Positions 30,235-39,025 of a stretch of 64,000 nucleotides of DNA are shown here, in pieces. How positions within the stretch are numbered: position 1 is the stretch's first letter; every line of letters begins with the position of its first letter. The stretch covers positions 1,574,001 to 1,638,000 of the forward strand of contig NZ_CP096016.1 of assembly GCF_023650515.1 (NCBI RefSeq). Direction: 5' to 3'. A program made the position numbers and the translations under genes. Source of the DNA: Alkalimarinus coralli. GTDB taxonomy: Bacteria > Pseudomonadota > Gammaproteobacteria > Pseudomonadales > Oleiphilaceae. The notes beneath the pieces were generated by a model. It did no database searches. It saw only the letters and a program-made list of their open reading frames with translations, and was not told the DNA's origin.

Positions 30235-31263
30235 TTACTTATTGCATTCAGCAAGACTTGTAACCATGCCTTTAATTAATTCTGGATAGTGCTGGTTGCC
30301 AGTTTTGATACTAGCACCCAAAGGGTCCATCACGCCAATCGCTATAATGCTTGACCCTTCGAATACGTTTTCTACCAAGCCTGGATCATATTGAGGCTCT
30401 GCAAATACGCAATTCACGCCGAGTTTTTTAACCGTATCGCGAATTTCTGTAATGCGAGCAGGGCTCGGATCTTCAGCATCTCCCAAAGAAATTGATCCTA
30501 CTGCTTCGACGCCGAACCGTCTTTCGAAATACTGGTAAGCATCGTGAAATACGATGAACTTCAATTCTCCGAGGTTATCAACGCTACTGCGAGTTTGTAC
30601 GATAAGGCGATCCAATTGAGCAATCGCTTTCTGCGCGTTGGCGTCATAGGTCATGGCATTTTTGGGGTCTTGTGCCGACAAGGCCTTTTTGATTTCGTTA
30701 ATCCAGCTCTTGGCATTTTCGGGGTCTAACCAGGCATGCGGGTCAACACCCTTATGGTCATCATGGTGTTCGTTGTGACCGTCTTGATGGTCTTCTTCTT
30801 GATCATGCGAGCTGAAGAGAGATAGGAATTGATCAATTAGTCCGGGGTTATGGTCATCATGGTCATCTTGATGTTCATCTTTCTCATGGTGTACGTGTTC
30901 TTCAAAGGTCGCGCCTTCACGAAATTCATGAGTGGTGGTGGATTCAAGATCCAACATGCTAACTTTCTGAGCTGAACTTGCAACATTATTCATTGCCTTA
31001 TCCAACCAGGGCGTTAACGGTTCACCTATCCAAAATACAATCTTGGAGTTTGCCAATGCATCCGCTTGAGAAGGACGCAACGAGTAGTAATGTGGAGATG
31101 CTTCGGGAGGAATGATTAGCTCCGGTTGACCAACGCCTTCCATTACCTGGCCGACTAATGAGTGTAAGGGAGCGATGTCGACAGCTACCTTAGGTGCTTC
31201 CGCAAGTACATTGAGGGGGAAACCTAAACTAAATAAAGTACAGGCAAGAATTTTTTTCCGCAT
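30235..31263 (-). CDS. znuA: Zinc ABC transporter, periplasmic binding protein ZnuA
   Basis: A 342-residue protein. The signal peptide ends around VLAEAPKVAVD. The ZnuA cluster-A-1 fold has a long His/Asp-rich loop (HVHHEKDEHQDDHDDHN ... DHQDGHNEHHDDHKGVDPHAWLDP) at about 120-185, which gathers zinc. Ligand His residues lie in ASPHYYSLRPSQ, DPHAWLDP and FHDAYQYFERRF, with an Asp near the C-terminus. It delivers zinc to ZnuBC. It is transcribed away from znuCB across a shared Zur-like site. Confidence 0.95.
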   Translation of the reverse strand: MRKKILACTLFSLGFPLNVLAEAPKVAVDIAPLHSLVGQVMEGVGQPELIIPPEASPHYYSLRPSQADALANSKIVFWIGEPLTPWLDKAMNNVASSAQKVSMLDLESTTTHEFREGATFEEHVHHEKDEHQDDHDDHNPGLIDQFLSLFSSHDQEEDHQDGHNEHHDDHKGVDPHAWLDPENAKSWINEIKKALSAQDPKNAMTYDANAQKAIAQLDRLIVQTRSSVDNLGELKFIVFHDAYQYFERRFGVEAVGSISLGDAEDPSPARITEIRDTVKKLGVNCVFAEPQYDPGLVENVFEGSSIIAIGVMDPLGASIKTGNQHYPELIKGMVTSLAECNK

Positions 31264-31325
31264 GAGGGGCTCCAGAAATAGTTGGATGATTAGCTACCTA
31301 TAAATTGGGTAGATCAATTAAAGGA

Positions 31326-31339
31326 TATGATATATCATA
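31326..31339. promoter_or_regulatory. Zur-like operator between znuA and znuCB
   Basis: TATGATATATCATA is a perfect 14-bp palindrome, set within GGATATGATATATCATAACG. It resembles the E. coli Zur site core GTTATA-N-TATAAC and lies in the divergent intergenic region. Zinc-dependent repression by Zur of both directions is the expected role. Confidence 0.7.
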
Positions 31340-31430
31340 ACGTTTAGTTTTTGAGCTATGCAAATGAAAATCACTTACTCACAAAAAATTTGTGCGCGAT
31401 GAGATTAAAAAATTTTGATGGGAGTGCTCG

Positions 31431-32204
31431 TTGAGTAACAAGCTAATTGAATGCGAATCGTTGTCTGTGCACTTTGGCCAGCGCCAGGTTCTGCATGATA
31501 TTACGATGTCGGTTGAGAAGGGTGAAATAGTCACCGTTATCGGCCCAAATGGTTCCGGTAAGACGACGTTATTTAAAGCCTTAATTGGTGCCATTCAGCC
31601 GAGTGCAGGTGAGTTAAAAAAGTCGCCTGATCTGAAAGTCGGCTATGTTCCTCAGAAGTTGCATATCGATTCAACCCTTCCGATGACCGTAAAGCGGTTT
31701 ATGAACTTACCGGCTGTTCATCGTCCAGCATCTGTTGCTAAGGCTTTGGAGCAAGCCGGCGTTCCTAACCTGGATAAGCAACAGGTGATGGATTTGTCTG
31801 GCGGGCAATTCCAGCGCGTGCTGCTTGCTAGAGGGTTATTGGGTTCACCCAATTTGCTGCTGCTTGATGAAGCCACGCAAGGCTTGGATCACCGAGGTAT
31901 CGCCGACTTTTACCGGCAAATTGCAGACGTGCGAGAGAACTTAGGCTGCGGCATCGTGATGATCAGTCATGAATTGCATGTGGTGATGCGTCAAACTGAT
32001 CGTGTTATTTGTTTGAATGGCCATATCTGTTGCCAGGGGAAGCCCGAGGTTGTTGGCGTTTCCCCCGAGTACCGAAGCTTGTTTGGTCTAGATAAAGACG
32101 AAGCAGCGCTATATCTTCATCAAAATCACCATCACTATTCTCACGCCAGGACGTACCCTGGCGTGCACGTCGCTACAGATACCGAGAGGGCTGACCATGT
32201 TTGA
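31431..32204 (+). CDS. znuC: Zinc ABC transporter, ATP-binding protein ZnuC
   Basis: A 257-residue ABC ATPase with TTG start (GGGAG seven bases upstream). Walker A is GPNGSGKTT (about 37-45), the signature LSGGQFQRV (about 122-130), Walker B LLLLDEATQGLD (about 140), and the switch His MISHELH. The His-rich C-terminus (LHQNHHHYSHARTYPGVH) is typical of ZnuC. The stop overlaps the start of znuB by eight bases. Confidence 0.95.
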   Translation: MSNKLIECESLSVHFGQRQVLHDITMSVEKGEIVTVIGPNGSGKTTLFKALIGAIQPSAGELKKSPDLKVGYVPQKLHIDSTLPMTVKRFMNLPAVHRPASVAKALEQAGVPNLDKQQVMDLSGGQFQRVLLARGLLGSPNLLLLDEATQGLDHRGIADFYRQIADVRENLGCGIVMISHELHVVMRQTDRVICLNGHICCQGKPEVVGVSPEYRSLFGLDKDEAALYLHQNHHHYSHARTYPGVHVATDTERADHV

Positions 32205-33057
32205 TGATTTCCTGGTGCGAGCCACTCTGGCAAGTGTTGGTGTAGCCTTATCGGCCGCCGTTTTGGGATGTTTTGTGATCTGGCGGCGTATGGCTTACTT
32301 TGGTGATGCGACTGCTCATGCCGCAGTGCTTGGTATTGCGTTGTCACTCACTTTATCGGCACCGTTGTTTGTGAGCGTACTCGGTGTTTGTTTTATCATG
32401 GCCATGACGGTGTCTTCGCTCAACGGCAAAGGCTTTACCATGGATACCTTGCTTGGTGTTGTTTCCCATTCTTCGCTTGCAGTGGGCTTAGTCGCCGTCT
32501 CTTTTCTATCGGGTGTTCGCATTGATTTAATGTCCTATCTGTTTGGTGACATTTTGGCTGTTGGCAAAATGGATCTCATGGTGATCTGGGGCGGAGCACT
32601 AATTATATTGGCGTTGGTGGCTTGGCGGTGGTCAGGCTTATTACTCTCGACCCTGAATGAAGATCTCGCGCGGGCCAGTGGTTTTGACCCCAAACGAGAG
32701 CAACTGATTCTTTCCACTGCCTTGGCGGTCGTGGTTGCTGTGGCGATCAAAGTGGTTGGCGTGTTATTGATTACTGCCATGTTGATTATACCCGCGGCAA
32801 CGGCGCGTCCATTCAGTAAAACTCCAGAAATGATGGCGGTCGTGGCAGCATGCCTGGGTGTGATGGCAAGTCTGGCCGGGTTACGTACGTCTTATGTTAT
32901 GGATACGCCAACCGGGCCGACCATTGTTTGCATCAGCGCTTTGTTGTTCATCATTATCAATATTTTGTACAGATTACTTCCAAAGATTTCTTTATGGCAA
33001 CTCCCCAACCCCGATGGCGGCGCTCACAGAGTGAATGGGGGAGAGGACAGGGTGTGA
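32197..33057 (+). CDS. znuB: Zinc ABC transporter, permease ZnuB
   Basis: A 286-residue inner-membrane permease of the ABC-3 family with about eight membrane segments. Family hallmarks include VIWRRMAYFGDATAHAAVLGIAL near the start and KVVGVLLITAMLIIPAATARPFSKTPEMM in the second half. It forms the channel through which ZnuA-delivered zinc enters. The frame is continuous with the znuC reading, with overlapping ends. Confidence 0.95.
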   Translation: MFDDFLVRATLASVGVALSAAVLGCFVIWRRMAYFGDATAHAAVLGIALSLTLSAPLFVSVLGVCFIMAMTVSSLNGKGFTMDTLLGVVSHSSLAVGLVAVSFLSGVRIDLMSYLFGDILAVGKMDLMVIWGGALIILALVAWRWSGLLLSTLNEDLARASGFDPKREQLILSTALAVVVAVAIKVVGVLLITAMLIIPAATARPFSKTPEMMAVVAACLGVMASLAGLRTSYVMDTPTGPTIVCISALLFIIINILYRLLPKISLWQLPNPDGGAHRVNGGEDRV

Positions 33058-33173
33058 CAGATAAAGACTCTGCATTAAATAACACAGCGATAGAAGCAGT
33101 ACCTACCAATGTCAATACAGGCTTTCGCAGTAATTGATACCAAAACAGCCCATAGAATAAACAAGAGAGAATC

Positions 33174-33851
33174 ATGAGACCTTATTACAGAACTTCTAAC
33201 GAGAATATAGCCCTCATAGGCCATCGCAAGTCGTCAGAATCAAGTGAGCCAGAGGTACTGGCGGATATTTATGACTCTGCGAATAATATTGCAATCTGGA
33301 AGCGAGAATTAAACCAGGCCGTACTGTCCTCTGTTGATCAGCTCTTTGCCGAAACCCGTTCACTTAAAATTGAAGGTAGTGTAAGGCCTGAGTCGGCTAA
33401 AGCATTCTTACTCGATAAGTTAAAAGGATTGGCTTGGGCTGAACCCTTGAGTAGCGAAATTGCAGAACTGGTCGATATGTTTTGTTGTCTATTTGAGTTG
33501 GAAAATGCCGGGCTTCGGTTGACCATGCTTGATCATGCAATGTGTCCCCGATTCCATGTTGATAGAGTGCCGTGTCGTTTAGTCACCACGTTTAAAGGCT
33601 CTTCAACACAGTGGCTACCCCATGAAGCGGTTGATCGTTCGAAGTTGGGGCATGGCAATAATGGTCTACCTGATGAGGAGTCAGGTATTTATCAAGATGT
33701 TTCTGATATCCGCCAATTAACATCTGGTGATGTAGCCCTCCTAAAAGGTGAGCTATGGGAAGGCAATGAGAATGCCGGCTTAGTGCACCGTTCGCCAGGC
33801 GTTAAGCCCGGTGAAAAGCGCTTGTTACTTACGCTTGATTTTATCGGGTAA
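33174..33851 (+). CDS. DUF1826 domain protein, zinc-regulon associated
   Basis: A 225-residue cytosolic protein matching DUF1826: WKRELNQAVLSSVDQLFAE, then LRLTMLDHAMCPRFHVDRVPCRLVTTFKGSSTQWLPHEAVDRS, and C-terminal GDVALLKGEL. The CPRFHVDRVPCR segment has conserved Cys, His and Asp that could bind metal. In proteobacteria this family lies next to Zur-regulated genes. Here it follows znuCB on the same strand after a gap of about 116 bases. Exact function is unknown. Confidence 0.8.
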   Translation: MRPYYRTSNENIALIGHRKSSESSEPEVLADIYDSANNIAIWKRELNQAVLSSVDQLFAETRSLKIEGSVRPESAKAFLLDKLKGLAWAEPLSSEIAELVDMFCCLFELENAGLRLTMLDHAMCPRFHVDRVPCRLVTTFKGSSTQWLPHEAVDRSKLGHGNNGLPDEESGIYQDVSDIRQLTSGDVALLKGELWEGNENAGLVHRSPGVKPGEKRLLLTLDFIG

Positions 33852-33901
33852 GGGAAAATGAGATGGGGCGAGTCCACAGTTAGAAATCAATTGTGTGTGT
33901 G

Positions 33902-34573
33902 ATGATTGTATCAATACTACGGCTTAGTCAATTTACCATAATGCCTGTCTTTATAACTGCGGCACTGAGCTTTGGCACTTTGGTTCAAGCGCACCCGCAT
34001 AACTGGATTGCATTGAACTCTAGCTTTGTTTTAGATGACAGGGCACGTCTAGTACAAGTCAACCAACGATGGGAGTTTGATTTTTATTACTCCTTGATGA
34101 CGCATGCGGATCTGTTGAAGCAATACGGGAATGAAGAGTTAGGCTTGCGAGCGACCGCGGCGGACATGATCAAGAATCTCGAGTCATACCAGTACTTTTC
34201 TACACTGAAGTTGAATGGATCGCCTATTGAACTTGGGGTGCCCGATGAATATCAGCTCTCTACAATGAATGTAGAAGGGCAGTTGATACTGGTGCTAGAA
34301 ATGACCTTTGATATAGAGACGGAAACAAAGATTGAAAATAAGACCTTAAGCTGGCAAGTGTATGATCCAACCTATTACATCGCCATGAACCACGCGACAG
34401 AGAAGAATATTAAGATCATTAGCGGAAATGCAACGGAATGTTCAACGAAACTTGAACTTCCCCAGCCCACAGATGATCAAATCGACTACGCACAAAGTCT
34501 GGATCAAACCCAGAACAACACAGACGGTTTGGGTGCAAGTTTTGCCGAAACAGCTTTTATTAACTGTATCTAG
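33902..34573 (+). CDS. DUF1007 family periplasmic protein
   Basis: About 223 residues from ATG 33902 (a GTG at 33893 is also possible). The signal peptide ends ALSFGTLVQA-HPHNWI. The mature N-terminal HPHNW motif and the following beta-rich domain (INQRWEFDFYYS-like QVNQRWEFDFYYSLMTHADLL) are DUF1007 hallmarks. These proteins are usually encoded beside NicO-type metal permeases, as here, and are thought to bind metal in the periplasm for them. Its neighbours suggest zinc, nickel or cobalt. Confidence 0.82.
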   Translation: MIVSILRLSQFTIMPVFITAALSFGTLVQAHPHNWIALNSSFVLDDRARLVQVNQRWEFDFYYSLMTHADLLKQYGNEELGLRATAADMIKNLESYQYFSTLKLNGSPIELGVPDEYQLSTMNVEGQLILVLEMTFDIETETKIENKTLSWQVYDPTYYIAMNHATEKNIKIISGNATECSTKLELPQPTDDQIDYAQSLDQTQNNTDGLGASFAETAFINCI

Positions 34574-34599
34574 TTACTAAGCACAAAGAGAGAATCAGT

Positions 34600-35640
34600 G
34601 TGAATCGATTGACGACTCCCTTCCAGACATCCTATTTAACAATACTGCTAAAACTCGTTGTTCTAGTCTTGGTAATTGGTTTAGGTTTTACGATTTATAC
34701 CGAATGGAACACATTCGTTGCGACGACGATAGAATACCAAAAGTCACTGCATGGGATGTTGGCGAGTCATATCAGTGCTGTGTCTGAAGACGTAATTGAA
34801 TACGGCGGTGCACTTGTTGCCTTAAGCTTTTGTTATGGTGTGTTTCATGCGGTAGGGCCTGGTCATGGGAAGGCGGTTATCGTCACCTATTTGGGAACGA
34901 ATAAAGAAAGTTTCAGAAAAGGTATTTTGATCTCTTTCGCGGCTGCGATATTGCAATCGGTGATTGCCATTACCCTGGTGAGCGGTTTAGCGAGAATTCT
35001 CCAGTTTAAATTAGCTGAGGTGCATAATTACGGAAACGGTATGGCGCTGGTAAGTTTCATATTGGTCATCATGCTTGGCGTGATGTTAGTTGTGGGAGCA
35101 ATTAGACGTATGCTTAAACTTCACCGCTCAAGTGGGCAAAAAACGTATCACTCACATCAACAACACGCTCATAGTCAAGCCTACGAGCACGATCATGACC
35201 ATCATCATGACCATTCAGCACATAGCCATACGCATGAACATAGTTCAGGTTGCGGCTGTTCTCACACGCATGTGCCGGAACAGAATGAATCAACTTTGCA
35301 AACACTGGCGGTCATTTTGTCGATGGGGTTTCGCCCTTGCTCCGGGGCTATTGTGGTCTTGATTTATGCGCATTTGGTGGGCGTTTATTCGTATGGCGTT
35401 ATCGCTACTTTGATGATGGGAATTGGCACGGGGCTGTCGGTTAGTTTGCTCGCCATCGCAACGCTGTACGCGCGCTCTTGGCTACAGCGGTTTATAACAA
35501 CCTCAGGTGGGGGGAGTGGGGGCTACCAGAACGCTTTTAGTCACTATGCACGTCTAGTTGGAGGCCTTGTGCTGATCGCATTGGGTTGGAGCTTTTATAG
35601 CGCTGCGTCGGCGATCAGTGCTGGGCACCCTTTGTTCTAG
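34600..35640 (+). CDS. NicO-family nickel/cobalt (or zinc) membrane transporter
   Basis: A 346-residue protein with GTG start and about seven membrane segments. The motif FHAVGPGHGKAVIVTYLGTNKES (about 84-105) is the NicO/RcnA signature. A central cytosolic His-rich loop (SHQQHAHSQAYEHDHDHHHDHSAHSHTHEHSSGCGCSHTH) at about 190-227 binds metal. LSMGFRPCSGAIVVLIYAH is the second signature. RcnA-type members export Ni/Co. Pairing with DUF1007 in a zinc island leaves zinc possible. Confidence 0.88.
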   Translation: MNRLTTPFQTSYLTILLKLVVLVLVIGLGFTIYTEWNTFVATTIEYQKSLHGMLASHISAVSEDVIEYGGALVALSFCYGVFHAVGPGHGKAVIVTYLGTNKESFRKGILISFAAAILQSVIAITLVSGLARILQFKLAEVHNYGNGMALVSFILVIMLGVMLVVGAIRRMLKLHRSSGQKTYHSHQQHAHSQAYEHDHDHHHDHSAHSHTHEHSSGCGCSHTHVPEQNESTLQTLAVILSMGFRPCSGAIVVLIYAHLVGVYSYGVIATLMMGIGTGLSVSLLAIATLYARSWLQRFITTSGGGSGGYQNAFSHYARLVGGLVLIALGWSFYSAASAISAGHPLF

Positions 35641-35817
35641 GTCTACCGTCATCACTTTTTATGAGGCAATGCTCGTAGAGTAACAGGGTAAGTAGGGTGG
35701 TAGAGGCGTAGCACGAGAATCGATAAGCTAAGTACATAACATTAATGATGTGATGTAACGTAGCGTTATAGTTCCAAGTTGTCGGCTAAGGGCTAAGGAT
35801 TTATAGGAGATAAAAAG

Positions 35818-36237
35818 GTGTACCGTAAGTTTTTTCATTCGCTGGAAACAAAGACCGATGGAGATAGCGTGCGCTTAGATGAGGTGATCGAGAATTTGTC
35901 ATTCAACGACTCAGGCTTGATACCCGTCATAACGCAAGACGCAACGAGTAAAACGGTTCTGATGATGGCATGGATGAACAAACCCTCACTGGAGAAGACC
36001 CTGGAAACGGGCCGGGTAACCTATTGGTCACGCAGCCGCAAAGCACTTTGGACAAAAGGGGAAACCAGTGGACATACCCAAGAGCTAGTGTCGATGCAAT
36101 TTGATTGTGATGGCGATAGCGTGCTTTGCCTGGTGAATCAGGTTGGCTCAGCATGCCATACGCATCGCCCCGATTGTTTTTATCTAAAGGTCGACAATCA
36201 AGCCAAACATGTTCGTATCGTCGGTGACGGTAGTTAA
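35818..36237 (+). CDS. hisI: Phosphoribosyl-AMP cyclohydrolase (HisI), stand-alone copy
   Basis: A 139-residue enzyme of histidine biosynthesis, opening the adenine ring of PR-AMP. Core motifs are LIPVITQDATSKTVLMMAWMNKPSLEKTLETGRVTYWSRSR and LWTKGETSGHTQ. The metal-binding end FDCDGDSVLCLVNQVGSACHTHRPDCFY retains the DCD(x)D acidic motif and the Cys residues that bind zinc. It begins with GTG, preceded by AGGAG. It lies alone behind a zinc-uptake island rather than in a his operon, suggesting a Zur-controlled duplicate. Confidence 0.9.
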   Translation: MYRKFFHSLETKTDGDSVRLDEVIENLSFNDSGLIPVITQDATSKTVLMMAWMNKPSLEKTLETGRVTYWSRSRKALWTKGETSGHTQELVSMQFDCDGDSVLCLVNQVGSACHTHRPDCFYLKVDNQAKHVRIVGDGS

Positions 36238-36270
36238 GGGTTAGGCTGTTAACTGGCTGGTAGTCAGGTT

Positions 36271-36426
36271 ATGAACGCGGAAAATCTCATGTTCTGTGAG
36301 GATGCAGCACGACGTATCAAAAATGGTTTGGATAGGATGGAATTTGTGACCGACTATTGGTTAAAAGTAGAACATCAAGAAAGTCTGCATGCACACAATG
36401 TCGTCGTGATAGATCAGAAGTATTAA
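36271..36426 (+). CDS. Short hypothetical protein, 51 residues
   Basis: ATG 36271 to TAA 36426 gives MNAENLMFCEDAARRIKNGLDRMEFVTDYWLKVEHQESLHAHNVVVIDQKY. The upstream bases GTCAGGTT give only a weak ribosome binding site. No family recognised. It could be part of a longer lost gene. Confidence 0.3.
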   Translation: MNAENLMFCEDAARRIKNGLDRMEFVTDYWLKVEHQESLHAHNVVVIDQKY

Positions 36427-36556
36427 ACGAATTAAGAGTTTTAACGTATATAAGATAAAACAGAGTATTAACAACGGGCATTACATATATAACACAAGTG
36501 ATAATGTACCTGACCTTAATTTACATTTGAGGAACCTGCACAGGAGAGCTAGAGCA

Positions 36557-36778
36557 ATGATGGAAGGCCCAATTCCCCAGAACTATGATGAATGGCACCA
36601 CTGTATTACCGTTGAATGTGGAATTCCTTTAACGCCCACATTTATAGATAAACGTATAGCAGCGATGCAAGACACAAATGACTTTAAAACAAAGCAGTTT
36701 ATTCAACTATATGGCGCCCAATACCACCAGCGTGTATTAGCCTGGTTTCACCAAGCAAAAGAACAGGTAGAAGCATAA
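36557..36778 (+). CDS. Small conserved hypothetical protein, 73 residues
   Basis: From ATG 36557, with GGAGAG nearby, the protein is MMEGPIPQNYDEWHHCITVECGIPLTPTFIDKRIAAMQDTNDFKTKQFIQLYGAQYHQRVLAWFHQAKEQVEA. It is soluble, with one Cys/His-bearing part and a helical C-terminal half. A diverged copy of its C-terminal half (KTRQFVQLYGSQHHQNVLAWFHKA) lies at 44248-44400 on the other strand. This shows a real family present twice here. Function unknown. Confidence 0.65.
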   Translation: MMEGPIPQNYDEWHHCITVECGIPLTPTFIDKRIAAMQDTNDFKTKQFIQLYGAQYHQRVLAWFHQAKEQVEA

Positions 36779-36937
36779 AAGGCCTAGGTACTAAATAGAC
36801 CCAGGCAGCAATCAAATACTGCCGGTAAATACGGTCGGTTTTAGACATTCGTGGATGCTTTAAACCAGTGCCGAAAGCTTTAAAAAGAGAATACAACGTT
36901 ATTATTCGGTTTTAATTCCCCCAGCTTTGGGTATTTC

Positions 36938-36971
36938 ACTATTTCCTGTAATACAGATTACAGGAAATAGT
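36938..36971. repeat. Perfect 15-bp stem-loop
   Basis: ACTATTTCCTGTAAT, loop ACAG, ATTACAGGAAATAGT. No T-run follows on either strand, so a simple intrinsic terminator is doubtful. The region 36786-37125 around it holds no gene. Confidence 0.7.
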
Positions 36972-37125
36972 AGTAAGGTTAATAGCACCCTAGTATTATT
37001 AAATTAGCCACTTTGTACGTAATGATTTGAATTTACTGAAATTATCGTGAGTTAGCTTCTTCCACTTTCGAGTCCAGTTTTGCTTTTATTACGCTGACCA
37101 GATTCAAGTAATGTAATACCACCTC

Positions 37126-38829
37126 TCAGGATGAGCAGCTATAGTGAGATATCCCACCGGCATTAAAAAAGGTTTTTGGTTTTAAGCGGTAGTATTTTTC
37201 TTCGACCGTTTTTGACTGTTCTTCATAGGGCTGGCTAAACACTTCTTGCAGCTCTCTAATTAACGAATAGTCGCCTTGCATTGCTTGCTCATAGGCTCGT
37301 ACCACTAACCACTCACGCCAAGTATATTTTGGGTTGAGTCGCTTCATATTTTCGCTAACCGTTACCACATCACCTTGAGTAGCAACTAACGCTCGCCAGC
37401 TGTCTAGCCACAATTGCCACTCGTTATCGAGCGCCTCACTCGTCTCAACGTAAAAGCTTTTCTTTAAAGCCTGCATGCGAGATGGCACAGCCGATAGCTC
37501 ACGAAAGAATATCGTGAAATCCACTTCTGAGCGCGTCATTAAGGCCAGTAGCTTTTGAAAGAGTTTGGGATCAAATTCCGCGAGGCCAAGCTTAGCTGCC
37601 CACATACGCTGAATTCGGCTTTGCATTTCATCTGCAAAGCCGCGGCGCACGTCATCCAGCTGCGCTAACCCTTCAGCGTCATCTGCGAGCAACGGCCGCA
37701 CCGCTTTCCAAAACATATGAAAATTCGCCTCAGCGGCCGCGGGCTGATTAAAACTTGAAAAATGCTGGCCGCCACCGGTCCAGGGTTGAAATTCCGGGTC
37801 AAAATTTTCGCAAAAACCAAATGGGCCATAATCGAGTGTAAAGCCACCAGCAGCGCAGTTATCGCTATTAAAATTGCCTTGGCAGTAACCTACTCGAAGC
37901 CAGCCCGCGACTAGCGATGTTAGCCGCTGGCGAAACAATTTAGTCACCATGACGATTTGTTCATTAAAGCCACACGCTCGGTCAATCTCCTTTGAATATT
38001 CGCGCTCAATTAAATGGCTAACGATCATTTTTAATTCATCGCGTGCGTGCGGTCGCGAGGCGTTTCGCGTGCGACGGGAGAATAACTCTAACTGCCCGAC
38101 GCGCAAAAATGACGGAGCTACGCGCGTTGAAATTGCAACCGGATTAGCCACTAAAATATCAGGGTCTTCAGAGCGGGAACCTTCGGAATACCATGGCCGC
38201 ATAACAGTCTCTGATTGAGATACAAATAGCGTCAACGAGCGCGATGTAGGAATACCGAGTGCGTGCATAAACTCTTGGGCTAAAAACTCACGCACACTCG
38301 AGCGCAAAACGGCTCTACCATCAGCACCACGGCAATAGGGCGTCGGACCGCCCCCTTTTAATTGCATCTCCCAACGATTGCCATCAATTAATGCTTCAAA
38401 AACCGAAATCGCGCGGCCATCACCATAGCCATTACCAGTACCGAACGGGCATTGCTGAGTATATTCGGTGCCATAAATTGACAGTGCGTAACCGGTTGCC
38501 CAACCGACTTTACGCATTGGTGGCCGAGCCACGGAAATATCGCCCGAAAATAGTCGGCAAAAATTGTCGTCATTAATGAGCTTGTCACTTAAGCCCAGCT
38601 CATTAAATAACGTAGGGCTATGAGCAACATACTTTGGTGCAGCTAAAGGCGACGGAGTGACCGGCACAAAGTGCCCTGAATAGACTTGGCGCGCGCGGTG
38701 ATCGCCACCATCGCTTGTCGCATCAGGGTCGGCAGTTAAATTGTCCATCAGCGAGTAGTTCGCTAGCTTTGCAAGCTCGTCAAAGGTCGTAACCCAAGCT
38801 TTGGTCGGTTGTGATGGCTCGGTTATCAA
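37126..38829 (-). CDS. selO: Protein adenylyltransferase SelO (YdiU/UPF0061)
   Basis: A 567-residue protein of the SelO pseudokinase family, which transfers AMP to Ser/Thr/Tyr of redox-related proteins. Visible landmarks are [21 protein letters not shown]; the ATP-binding part [65 protein letters not shown]; the active-site [11 protein letters not shown]; and DYGPFGFCE. The C-terminus is HYSCSS, the normal Cys form of the family's Cys/Sec-Ser-Ser tail. It starts with TTG, supported by GGGAG. Confidence 0.93.
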   Translation of the reverse strand: MITEPSQPTKAWVTTFDELAKLANYSLMDNLTADPDATSDGGDHRARQVYSGHFVPVTPSPLAAPKYVAHSPTLFNELGLSDKLINDDNFCRLFSGDISVARPPMRKVGWATGYALSIYGTEYTQQCPFGTGNGYGDGRAISVFEALIDGNRWEMQLKGGGPTPYCRGADGRAVLRSSVREFLAQEFMHALGIPTSRSLTLFVSQSETVMRPWYSEGSRSEDPDILVANPVAISTRVAPSFLRVGQLELFSRRTRNASRPHARDELKMIVSHLIEREYSKEIDRACGFNEQIVMVTKLFRQRLTSLVAGWLRVGYCQGNFNSDNCAAGGFTLDYGPFGFCENFDPEFQPWTGGGQHFSSFNQPAAAEANFHMFWKAVRPLLADDAEGLAQLDDVRRGFADEMQSRIQRMWAAKLGLAEFDPKLFQKLLALMTRSEVDFTIFFRELSAVPSRMQALKKSFYVETSEALDNEWQLWLDSWRALVATQGDVVTVSENMKRLNPKYTWREWLVVRAYEQAMQGDYSLIRELQEVFSQPYEEQSKTVEEKYYRLKPKTFFNAGGISHYSCSS

Positions 38830-38912
38830 TTATGGCTCCCTATTGTCATTGAATATTGCATTAGACATCGAAATTATAATACGCCGTTTAAATGCCCACC
38901 GCTACAATGCTA

Positions 38913-39025
38913 TTAAGGAACTGACACTCCCTGTTGCGTCAACGTTTTTGCCGTCCACATCAATGGGATACCAATAATTGAGGTGTAATCTTCGCAATCA
39001 ATGGATTCAAATAAGCTAATATCGT
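38913..39025 (-). pseudogene. Remnant of a Maf/YceF-type nucleotide pyrophosphatase gene
   Basis: In the gap behind the TauE-type gene, the minus strand reads ISLFESIDCEDYTSIIGIPLMWTAKTLTQQGVSVP and then stops. This resembles the C-terminal end of Maf proteins (F-E-x-I ... V-I/G-L-P-L ... L-L-x-x-x-G-V). No upstream part of the gene is present because the frame runs into the TauE gene. It is a 3' remnant left by a rearrangement. Confidence 0.55.

Noticed and set aside
35745-35785. GTAACG-TAG-CGTTAT before hisI as a Zur site
   Set aside because: The half-sites are in the reverse order (TAAC...GTTA rather than GTTA...TAAC) and do not fit the Zur pattern at 31326-31339.
37126-37145. A selenocysteine at the SelO C-terminus
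   Set aside because: The codon at the conserved position is TGC (Cys) and there is no in-frame TGA before the stop.
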